This document shows, piece after piece, positions 1 to 5,501 of a stretch of 5,671 nt of DNA; the stretch's first letter is position 1; each line of letters opens with the position of its first letter. The notes under the pieces were generated by a model. The model did no database searches and was not told the origin of the DNA. It was given only the letters and a program-made list of their open reading frames with translations. A program made the translations under genes and the position numbers. The stretch comes from Thermoplasmata archaeon. GTDB taxonomy: Archaea; Thermoplasmatota; Thermoplasmata; Thermoplasmatales; Aciduliprofundaceae. The stretch lies in the NCBI GenBank assembly GCA_021160945.1, contig JAGHBQ010000075.1:1-5671 (forward strand). Direction: 5' to 3'.

Positions 1-20
1 ATATATGATGCTATCCTCTC

Positions 21-302
21 ATGTCCCAATACAATATCGGGAGGATGAAAAAATTGCCTGAAAAAAATGCCCCACCTACAAAAAGAGGCACTGTGAAAAT
101 AATAGAGGAGCGATGTAAGGGGTGCTGGTACTGTGTGAATTACTGTCCTACAAAAGTTTTGGTTGTTTCAAAGAAGCTCAATGCAAAAGGATATCATCCA
201 CCTGAGCTCCAGGAAGAGCCACCTAACAAGGTATGTATTGCCTGTCACCTGTGCGAACTTTTCTGTCCTGACTTTGCGTTATTTGTGGAGGAGATAAAAT
301 GA
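21..302 (+). CDS. korD: 2-oxoacid:ferredoxin oxidoreductase, delta (ferredoxin-like) subunit
   Basis: Small cytoplasmic ferredoxin-type subunit that passes electrons from the thiamine-dependent catalytic core to free ferredoxin. Two cysteine motifs are visible, numbered from the ATG at 21: C32-x2-C35-x2-C38-x3-C42-P and C72-x2-C75-x2-C78-x3-C82-P. This is the classic pattern for two [4Fe-4S] clusters, and the 93-residue length fits the family. The 3' end overlaps korA as ATGA, making it the first visible gene of a korDABC operon. The start is uncertain. The coordinate given is the longest ATG-initiated form, but that ATG has no Shine-Dalgarno sequence. An ATG at 45 directly abuts GGGAGG (39-44), and a TTG at 54 lies 9 nt behind the same GGGAGG, which is the best-spaced option (82 residues). 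All options keep both cluster motifs. Assignment to the kor type rather than another 2-oxoacid oxidoreductase rests on the neighbouring alpha subunit. Confidence 0.9.
   Translation: MSQYNIGRMKKLPEKNAPPTKRGTVKIIEERCKGCWYCVNYCPTKVLVVSKKLNAKGYHPPELQEEPPNKVCIACHLCELFCPDFALFVEEIK
39..44 (+). promoter_or_regulatory. Shine-Dalgarno sequence bearing on the korD start
   Basis: GGGAGG matches the 3' end of archaeal 16S rRNA. It touches the ATG at 45 with no spacer, which is poor for initiation. It stands 9 nt before an in-frame TTG at 54, close to the 7-8 nt spacing of the other three genes in the operon. It therefore argues that translation may begin at 54 rather than 21 or 45. It could also be chance coding sequence. 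Confidence 0.4.
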
Positions 303-1420
303 AACCGGGATATTACTTTTGGAGTGGAGATATAGCAGCTGCCGAAGGTGGTATCTTTGCTGGATGTAGATTTTATGCGGGCTATCCAATTACACCCAGC
401 AGTGAAATAGCCGAGAGGATGGCCCTGAGACTCCCTCAGGTTGGCGGCAAATTCATCGAAATGGAAGATGAAATTGGTTCAATAGCTGCCATCATAGGTG
501 CTTCCTGGACTGGAGAGAAGGCTATGACTGCAACCTCTGGCCCAGGAATTTCACTAATGAATGAAAATATAGGATTGGCTGTTATGACAGAGGTACCTGT
601 GGTAATCGTTAATGCCATGCGAGGTGCCCCCTCTACAGGCTTGCCAACTCTTGTTGGTCAGGGAGATTTTATGCAGGCCAAGTGGGGCTCTCATGGAAGC
701 TATGAGATTATTTCTCTATATCCTTCCAGCGTTCAGGAAACATTTGATCTTATGATTGATGCTTTTAACTATGCTGAAAAATATCGAGTTCCAGTCATCT
801 TCTTATTGGATGCAATGCTCGCACATATGTATGAGAAAATATATGTGCCTTCAGAGGATTCTGTTGAGAGGATAGAAAGAAAAAAACCAACAAAGCCTCC
901 AGGCGAGCAATTAATATATGAGCCTGATGATGATTTAATACCGCCTATGCCGAGTATAGGAGAAGGCTACAAGATTCATGCTTCTGGGCTCACTCACAAT
1001 GAGAAGGGGTATCCACAGCTTACAGCAGAGGCTCAGGAAAAACTAATAAGGAGAATCAATGATAAGATAAGAAAACATGCTGAGGAAATATGGAAGGTGG
1101 AGGAATACCGTACAGAGGATGCAGATATAATTGTTGTGGCCATGGGTACCAATGCTCGTACGGTAAAAACTGCAGTTGATGAGGCAAGGAAAGAGGGAAT
1201 AAAGGCAGGACTTCTGAGGCCCATTACCATATGGCCGTTCCCCTACAAATACATAGAGAAGTATTCTGCAGATTATATAGTGGCAGAAATTAATTATGGT
1301 CAGATTTATCATAAGGTGAGAGAGTATGCAGACAACAAGGTAGAACTCCTCCCGAAGATGGGTGGCGAATTACACAAACCTCACGAGATTCTTCATGCAT
1401 TAAGGAGGTATAAAAAATGA
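299..1420 (+). CDS. korA: 2-oxoglutarate:ferredoxin oxidoreductase, alpha subunit
   Basis: Alpha subunit of a CoA-acylating 2-oxoacid:ferredoxin oxidoreductase (EC 1.2.7.3 if the substrate is 2-oxoglutarate). It forms the TPP-dependent active site with KorB. The 373-residue protein has an N-terminal pyrimidine-binding domain (about residues 5-180) with YPITPSSE at 29-36, EMEDE at 54-58, TSGPG at 79-83 and RGAPSTGLPT at 108-117. A linker follows with the KorA-type pattern GEGYxxHxxGLTHxExGYP at 221-239, then a transketolase-C-like domain (about 265-365). YPITPSSE and the GLTHxExG segment are what favour KorA over pyruvate or branched-chain alpha subunits; this is family knowledge, not a database result. 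The start is firm: GGAGG at 287-291 lies 7 nt upstream, and the ATG overlaps the korD stop as ATGA. The only cysteine is C23, so no cluster is expected here. Confidence 0.93.
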   Translation: MKPGYYFWSGDIAAAEGGIFAGCRFYAGYPITPSSEIAERMALRLPQVGGKFIEMEDEIGSIAAIIGASWTGEKAMTATSGPGISLMNENIGLAVMTEVPVVIVNAMRGAPSTGLPTLVGQGDFMQAKWGSHGSYEIISLYPSSVQETFDLMIDAFNYAEKYRVPVIFLLDAMLAHMYEKIYVPSEDSVERIERKKPTKPPGEQLIYEPDDDLIPPMPSIGEGYKIHASGLTHNEKGYPQLTAEAQEKLIRRINDKIRKHAEEIWKVEEYRTEDADIIVVAMGTNARTVKTAVDEARKEGIKAGLLRPITIWPFPYKYIEKYSADYIVAEINYGQIYHKVREYADNKVELLPKMGGELHKPHEILHALRRYKK

Positions 1421-2271
1421 TAACTGCAAAGAAAAAATCCACAATGGAGCTTCTCAGAGATAATGTGGAATCTTTATTGAGAACTGAAAGATTCCCCCAT
1501 GTATGGTGTCCCGGATGTGGAATAGGAATAGTACTGAACGCATTCTTAAGAGCCATGATTAGAGCTAAAAAAGATCCGAATAAAACAGTGGTTGTCTCTG
1601 GAATAGGCTGTACCGGTAGAGCCGCAGGATATGTTAATATGGATTCCTTTCATACCACGCATGGACGAGCAATCCCGTTTGCCGTAGGCATTAAATTTGC
1701 AAGACCTGAGCTCAACGTTGTGGTATTCAGTGGAGATGGTGACCTGTTTGCCATAGGAGGAAATCATTTTATAAATGCAGCACGAAGAAACCATGATATT
1801 TTGGTAATAGCAGTAAATAACTTCACCTACGGTATGACTGGGGGACAGCATGGTCCCACAACACCGACAGGAGCTTACACAACAACCACACCATATGGAA
1901 ATCCAGATAGACCTTTCAACATACCTCATCTTGCTATCTCGCTAGGTGCCCCTTTTGTTGCGAGATGGACTACCTATCATCTTATGCAGCTTCAGAATTC
2001 CATATACACAGCCTTAAATCGCAAGGGCTTTAGAGTTATTGAGGTCATATCCCAATGCCCAACGGTATATGGTAGAAGAAACGAGATGAAAAGTCCCCTA
2101 GAAATGATGGAATATTTCCGTAAATTCTCTGTGAGAAAGGACGGTGCCACCTTCGATGAGATGGAGTTAACATATAATGGAAAGATTGTTGTAGGAGTTT
2201 TCAGAGATGTGCAGGGTATTCCAACATATGAGGAAAGATATAATGAAATAATAAGGAGGGCTCAGAAATGA
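1417..2271 (+). CDS. korB: 2-oxoglutarate:ferredoxin oxidoreductase, beta (TPP-binding) subunit
   Basis: Thiamine-pyrophosphate-binding subunit that decarboxylates the 2-oxoacid together with KorA. The 284-residue protein shows CPGCG at 31-35, GIGCTGR at 62-68, HTTHGRAIPFAVGIK at 79-93, the TPP/Mg motif GDGD at 106-109 closing with NN at 134-135, and GMTGGQ at 139-144. It has exactly four cysteines: C31, C34, C65 and C214. Their spacing matches the four ligands of the proximal [4Fe-4S] cluster in structurally known oxoacid:ferredoxin oxidoreductase beta subunits, so it should carry one cluster. The start is well supported: AAGGAGG at 1402-1408 lies 8 nt upstream and the ATG overlaps the korA stop as ATGA. 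Substrate identity (2-oxoglutarate versus another 2-oxoacid) cannot be proved from the sequence alone. The fold and cofactor assignment are secure. Confidence 0.94.
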   Translation: MITAKKKSTMELLRDNVESLLRTERFPHVWCPGCGIGIVLNAFLRAMIRAKKDPNKTVVVSGIGCTGRAAGYVNMDSFHTTHGRAIPFAVGIKFARPELNVVVFSGDGDLFAIGGNHFINAARRNHDILVIAVNNFTYGMTGGQHGPTTPTGAYTTTTPYGNPDRPFNIPHLAISLGAPFVARWTTYHLMQLQNSIYTALNRKGFRVIEVISQCPTVYGRRNEMKSPLEMMEYFRKFSVRKDGATFDEMELTYNGKIVVGVFRDVQGIPTYEERYNEIIRRAQK

Positions 2272-2822
2272 GAGTAGAAATAAAATTTGGTGGACTTGGA
2301 GGTCAGGGTATAATTACTGCTGGCTATATAACAGCCAAAGCCGCCGCGCTTCATGATGGAAAGGAGAGTGTATTCACACAAGATTACAGTGCCGAAGCAA
2401 GAGGTGGAGCAAGTACAAGTGAAGTGGTAATCTCGGACAAGATGATAAACTATCCTCAGGTGTTACATGCAGATTATCTTGTTGTTATGAGCCAGAGTGC
2501 ATACAATGATTATCTTCACAAACTCAAAAAAGGAGGAGTTCTTATTATTGAGGAGGACCTTGTTAAACTGGATGAAAGAGCCAAAGATTTTAAAATATAC
2601 AAGATACCCGCAACAAGATTCGCCGAAGAAATAGGCAATCCTATAGTGGCTAACATAGTGATGCTGGGATTCTTTGTAGCCATTACAGGCGTGGTATCAA
2701 AAGAGGCCATGTGGAAATCCATTGAAGAGAGAATACCAAAGAGATTCCTGGAAATGAACCAAAAGGCCTTCCTGAAGGGATATGAGTACGGAATGGAAAT
2801 AGTAAAAAAAGAAAAGAAGTAA
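2268..2822 (+). CDS. korC: 2-oxoglutarate:ferredoxin oxidoreductase, gamma subunit
   Basis: Gamma subunit of the same complex. In the family this Rossmann-like domain contributes to coenzyme A binding. The 184-residue protein has the signature GGLGGQGI at 8-15 near the N-terminus, then QDYSAEARGGAS at 38-49 and AEEIGNPIVANIVMLG at 119-134, all in the expected order, and has no cysteines. It is the last gene of korDABC. The ATG overlaps the korB stop as ATGA, with AAGGAGG at 2253-2259 8 nt upstream. The C-terminus is lysine-rich (VKKEKK), and the A-rich codons there read as T-runs on the opposite strand, where they probably end glyA transcription. No clear T-tract follows korC immediately. The nearest + strand T-run (2898-2902) is inside glyA, so the operon transcript probably runs antisense into glyA. 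Confidence 0.93.
   Translation: MRVEIKFGGLGGQGIITAGYITAKAAALHDGKESVFTQDYSAEARGGASTSEVVISDKMINYPQVLHADYLVVMSQSAYNDYLHKLKKGGVLIIEEDLVKLDERAKDFKIYKIPATRFAEEIGNPIVANIVMLGFFVAITGVVSKEAMWKSIEERIPKRFLEMNQKAFLKGYEYGMEIVKKEKK
2804..2815 (-). terminator. T-tract terminator for glyA inside the korC 3' end
   Basis: Read on the - strand, the sequence 13-24 nt past the glyA stop is TTTT-C-TTTTTTT (A7 at 2804-2810 and A4 at 2812-2815 on the + strand). Oligo-T runs are the usual archaeal terminator signal. The same bases encode the lysine-rich korC C-terminus, so coding use is an alternative explanation for the A-richness. Confidence 0.45.
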
Positions 2823-2827
2823 GATCA

Positions 2828-4129
2828 TTACACGAGTTCTATGAATCTGTATGCTTCCACACCCTTATTGAAGCAGTAGTGAATGGTGTTAAACTCCTTT
2901 TTAAATTCTTTCACTTCCTCTCTTACCTTTTCTATCTCGCCGTCCATGGCAACCCGCTTAATTAATTCTGCCACATACTTCATCTCACCCTCTTTCATTC
3001 CCAGACGGGTTAGCTCCTGCACTCCCAAGCGTATTCCACTTGGATTGCGTGGTTTTTTGGGATCGTCATAGGGGAGAAGATTGTAATTGCAAATTATATT
3101 GGCTTTTTCAAGGTCTTCTGCCACTTTGCGACCACCGCCCTGCGCAACTACATCCACAAGTACAGTATGGCTCTTAGTAAATCCATTTTTCTCACCAAGC
3201 ACCTTGAAACCGAGTTCATAAAGCTCTTGTGCCAGTATCTGGGCATTTCTGACAATCTGCTCAGCATACTGTTTTCCAAACTCAATATGTTCTGCCAGTG
3301 TTATTGCCAGCGCTGCCATATGATGGAGATGGTGGTTACTTATAACACCCGGGAACACTCTTCTCTGCACTTTGTTCCAGAACTTTTTCTTTTTTTCTTC
3401 ATCTCCCGGGGGATTGGCTAAAATTATACCTCTTTGGGGGCCAGGCAATGTTTTATGCGTGCTTCCAGTCATCACATGGGCTCCCTCTCTCAGAGGATCT
3501 TGGAACTGCCCTCCTGCAATAAGGCCAAGAACATGAGCACCGTCATACCACACCGTTGTTTCCGCTTCCTGAAATGCGTCCTGCAGTTCTTTGAGGGGAG
3601 CGGGAAAGAGAAATACACTCCTTCCAAACAAAGCAACCTTTGGCTTTACTATCTTTATCAATTTTTCGCTTAAGTTCACATCAATGTTCATCTCCTCAAC
3701 ATCGAAAGGATACTCAATCTTATTAACTCCACGCATCCCAACTGAACCAAACTTTGCACTGCTTATGTGGGCCCCACCCTCAAGTGGAGGACCCGTTATA
3801 ACATCCCCAGGCTTTGTGAAAGCAAAGAGCACTGCTTGATTGGCATTTGTACCACTGATAGGCCGAACGTCCACATAATCAACCTTGAACAGCCTTTTTG
3901 CGAGCTCTGTAGTGAGCTCTTCGATTTGATCCACATAAATATTTCCTTGGTAGTACCTTTTTCCGGGCAAACCCTCTGCATATCTATTGTGAAGATCGGA
4001 GATGAGAAACTCCATCGCCATGGGGCTTATCAGATTCTCTGAGGCGATCATGGGAAGGGAGTCTCTAAACCACTCCGTATGCTTTTTCACAAGCTCTTTA
4101 ATTTTAAGGGCATCCTCCATTGCACTCAT
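2828..4129 (-). CDS. glyA: serine hydroxymethyltransferase, archaeal type
   Basis: PLP enzyme (EC 2.1.2.1) interconverting serine and glycine and passing the one-carbon unit to a folate or, in many archaea, a methanopterin-type carrier. It is cytoplasmic. The 433 residues contain IASEN at 28-32, NRYAEGLPGKRYY at 48-60, GGAH with H121 that stacks on PLP in the family, D196 and H199 in YDGAH, the Schiff-base lysine K226 in TGSTHKT, and the carboxylate-binding arginine R367 in PSGIRLG. TGSTHK instead of the bacterial TTTTHK, FPGVISNHHLHH instead of FPGxQGGPxxH, and the C-terminal HYCFNKGVEAYRF mark it as the archaeal branch. The start at 4129 is preferred over an internal ATG at residue 4 because GGTGAT lies just upstream. 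It converges on korC (5 bp between stops) and diverges from the DUF835 gene, so it appears to be transcribed alone. Confidence 0.96.
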   Translation of the reverse strand: MSAMEDALKIKELVKKHTEWFRDSLPMIASENLISPMAMEFLISDLHNRYAEGLPGKRYYQGNIYVDQIEELTTELAKRLFKVDYVDVRPISGTNANQAVLFAFTKPGDVITGPPLEGGAHISSAKFGSVGMRGVNKIEYPFDVEEMNIDVNLSEKLIKIVKPKVALFGRSVFLFPAPLKELQDAFQEAETTVWYDGAHVLGLIAGGQFQDPLREGAHVMTGSTHKTLPGPQRGIILANPPGDEEKKKKFWNKVQRRVFPGVISNHHLHHMAALAITLAEHIEFGKQYAEQIVRNAQILAQELYELGFKVLGEKNGFTKSHTVLVDVVAQGGGRKVAEDLEKANIICNYNLLPYDDPKKPRNPSGIRLGVQELTRLGMKEGEMKYVAELIKRVAMDGEIEKVREEVKEFKKEFNTIHYCFNKGVEAYRFIELV

Positions 4130-4132
4130 ACT

Positions 4133-4138
4133 ATCACC
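4133..4138 (-). promoter_or_regulatory. glyA Shine-Dalgarno sequence (GGTGAT)
   Basis: On the - strand GGTGAT sits 3 nt before the ATG at 4129-4127 and complements AUCACC near the 3' end of 16S rRNA. It decides the start in favour of residue 1 over the second ATG three codons later, which has no comparable site. Confidence 0.65.
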
Positions 4139-4152
4139 ATATTAGGAATTCC

Positions 4153-4170
4153 GATAAAGTATAATAAGTT
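4153..4170 (-). promoter_or_regulatory. probable glyA core promoter (TATA-like)
   Basis: The - strand reads TTATTATACTTTAT around 4167-4154, an AT-rich TATA-like element. With its centre near 4163 and the usual archaeal distance of about 25 bp, transcription would begin near 4137, at the edge of the GGTGAT ribosome site. This gives a leader of only about 8 nt. No experimental support; the exact start is inferred. Confidence 0.5.
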
Positions 4171-4185
4171 ATTCGATTAATTCTT

Positions 4186-4210
4186 GAAAAAAATCGTTAT
4201 TTATTTATAC
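4186..4210 (+). promoter_or_regulatory. probable promoter of the DUF835 gene (BRE plus TATA box)
   Basis: An A-rich BRE-like stretch (4186-4194) precedes TTTATTTATA at 4200-4209. The TATA centre near 4205 is about 26 bp from the ATG at 4231, the spacing expected when transcription starts at the first base of the coding sequence. No GGAGG or GGTGA precedes 4231, which agrees with a leaderless mRNA. Confidence 0.6.
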
Positions 4211-4230
4211 CCTGTATACCATTGATATCT

Positions 4231-4836
4231 ATGGATTGTGAAGAAAAACTATATTTGTTACTCTCTGAATTAAAAAAGGCTCTGAAGGGGAGTGATAAGG
4301 AGCTCAGAAAAGAGGTGGAGAGAATAGTGAGAAGATATTATCTGAGAAAAAGAAGAAAAGGTGATTTTGAGCTCAAAGCCGGGAATACATATTACCTCAA
4401 CGATAAGAGTGGAAAAATGGCTTACAAAGTGCTTCTTCAAATCCTAAATAGAGGATTGCCAGCTTTATGCATCACACGCCTTAATCCTGAAAGTCTCCAG
4501 ATGAAAGATTACCAAAATCTGGAAATTTACTGGTTGAGCTCTTTACCTCATAAAAATGCTGTGGCCCGCTCTGATCTCACCAAAATATATTCAATAATCG
4601 CCAGTTTCATAAAAAAGAATGATAAGGCCACCATACTTTTGGATGGTGCGGAAACCATTATAACAAACACAGATTTTAGAAAAACTCTGAATCTTCTGCA
4701 GAGAATACGGGATCTGGTGAGCGAGAGAAAAGGTATATTCGTTGTACCCATAGATTTAAATACACTTGGGGAAAAGGAGAGAGCACTTTTTGAAAGAGAA
4801 ATGATGAATGAAATACCTATAAAAAAGAGCATTTAA
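4231..4836 (+). CDS. DUF835 domain protein, function unknown
   Basis: Predicted soluble 201-residue protein with no signal peptide or membrane segment. Residues 1-47 are charged and helix-like with a strongly basic end (RRYYLRKRRK at 34-43). Residues about 50-192 form a DUF835 domain, a family common in euryarchaea and of unknown role. Recognisable pieces are AGNTYYL at 50-56, GLPALCITRLNPE at 75-87, WLSS at 101-104, ILLDGAET at 135-142, the segment FRKTLNLLQRIRDLV at 149-163, and IFVVPIDLNTLGEKE at 169-183. DUF835 domains often sit at the end of signalling or membrane proteins; here the domain stands nearly alone behind the basic helix. NDKSGK (57-62) and ILLDG occupy positions resembling eroded Walker A and B motifs, an inference. 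I chose ATG 4231 over an upstream in-frame TTG at 4222 because the TATA box lies about 26 bp before 4231. It is divergent from glyA and convergent with the L10e gene. Confidence 0.85.
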   Translation: MDCEEKLYLLLSELKKALKGSDKELRKEVERIVRRYYLRKRRKGDFELKAGNTYYLNDKSGKMAYKVLLQILNRGLPALCITRLNPESLQMKDYQNLEIYWLSSLPHKNAVARSDLTKIYSIIASFIKKNDKATILLDGAETIITNTDFRKTLNLLQRIRDLVSERKGIFVVPIDLNTLGEKERALFEREMMNEIPIKKSI

Positions 4837-4839
4837 AAA
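4821..4839 (-). terminator. T-tract terminator for the L10e gene
   Basis: Downstream of the L10e stop the - strand reads T5 (4839-4835) and then T6 (4826-4821), within 2-20 nt of the stop codon. This is a typical archaeal oligo-T terminator placed over the last codons of the DUF835 gene (its KKS lysine codons). On the + strand only short T-runs (4840-4842, 4844-4847) follow the DUF835 stop. Confidence 0.5.
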
Positions 4840-4840
4840 T

Positions 4841-5362
4841 TTATTTTACAAATTCTGCTCCTCGGGTTATATCTATTCTGCAAGGTGTGGGAAGTTTGTA
4901 AGAAGCTTCCCGAAGAGCGCTCTTGGCTCTTCCCACATGTTGTGGATTAACCCTAGCCACCATTATAACCTGGTTCTCTTTCACTCTCGCTGCAGTCCCC
5001 ACAGGTTTTCCAAAAGCTAGAGACATTCCCGAGGAAATTCTATCCGCTCCTGCTCCAGTTGCCATTTTATGCTCTCTCAAAACATGATGGGGATATACCT
5101 TTATCCAGAGATAATAATTTGCACTTCCTATTTTACCCAAATACTTGTTTGCAATTATACGGGCTGCCTCAAGAGCAGTATGTCTAATCTGACAAGCTTC
5201 CTCCACAATAAGACTCAATTCCACGGGAAAATCATTTTTGGCATCTACATTACCCATTTCAAAATGCACTATTTTAGGATTGGGTACACCACCCATATAC
5301 TCCCTTCTCGTATATGCAGGACCGTCAATGTTGCGATACATTCTCCCTGGCTTTCTTACCAT
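4841..5362 (-). CDS. rpl10e: 50S ribosomal protein L10e (uL16)
   Basis: Large-subunit ribosomal protein of the archaeal/eukaryotic uL16 branch (L10e), located near the peptidyl-transferase and tRNA-binding region and counterpart of bacterial L16. The 173-residue length is normal for the archaeal form. Signature segments are the basic N-terminus [12 protein letters not shown] with [15 protein letters not shown] at 17-31, [20 protein letters not shown] at 48-67, [20 protein letters not shown] at 86-105, [17 protein letters not shown] at 106-122, and TAARV just after. The start at 5362 is supported by AGGTGAG at 5373-5367, 4 nt upstream. It is not embedded in a ribosomal protein cluster within this window. 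It has its own TATA-like element and terminator and therefore looks like a single-gene unit, although read-through from the upstream surface-protein gene cannot be excluded. Nothing looks degraded or unusual in the protein. Confidence 0.97.
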   Translation of the reverse strand: MVRKPGRMYRNIDGPAYTRREYMGGVPNPKIVHFEMGNVDAKNDFPVELSLIVEEACQIRHTALEAARIIANKYLGKIGSANYYLWIKVYPHHVLREHKMATGAGADRISSGMSLAFGKPVGTAARVKENQVIMVARVNPQHVGRAKSALREASYKLPTPCRIDITRGAEFVK

Positions 5363-5366
5363 TTAA

Positions 5367-5405
5367 CTCACCTTTAGTCGTGATTAGGATTTCATATTTA
5401 ATATT
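5367..5405 (-). promoter_or_regulatory. L10e promoter and ribosome-binding site
   Basis: On the - strand an AT-rich TATA-like element (AATATTAAATATG, 5405-5393) is followed about 20 nt later by AAAGGTGAG (5375-5367) and the ATG at 5362. A start about 25 bp from the TATA centre would fall near 5371-5375. The leader would then be only about 10-13 nt and consist almost entirely of the Shine-Dalgarno sequence. Inferred from spacing only. Confidence 0.5.
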
Positions 5406-5491
5406 TTTGTATTTTCCAGATACCACAAATGGAGAATCCTTTCCTAAAGAAAGATAATCACTAGCCGTATTTTGAGTTTTAAGAACCTCAC

Positions 5492-5497
5492 AAAAAA
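5492..5497 (-). terminator. T6 terminator after the surface-protein gene
   Basis: On the - strand, a TTTTTT run begins 4 nt past the TAA stop of the upstream partial gene. Such a run just after a stop is the usual archaeal terminator form. It separates that gene from the L10e promoter. Confidence 0.45.
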
Positions 5498-5501
5498 TAC
5501 C

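Noticed and set aside
1033..1929. - strand ORFs of 65-127 codons across korA and korB
   Set aside because: Shadows of conserved coding sequence on the opposite strand; no ribosome sites, promoters or recognisable motifs.
2883..4042. Several + strand ORFs of 60-91 codons inside glyA
   Set aside because: They lie antisense to a fully conserved serine hydroxymethyltransferase and have compositions expected from reading its complement.
5436..5455. Imperfect inverted repeat ATCCTTTC / GAAAGAT in the L10e upstream spacer
   Set aside because: Short stem with a bulge, no flanking T-run or conserved element; likely chance in AT-rich DNA.
5429..5464. 11-codon + strand ORF (MENPFLKKDNH) downstream of an AT-rich element in the L10e upstream spacer
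   Set aside because: Too short, with no ribosome site or recognisable similarity; the AT-rich element is better explained as the L10e promoter on the - strand.
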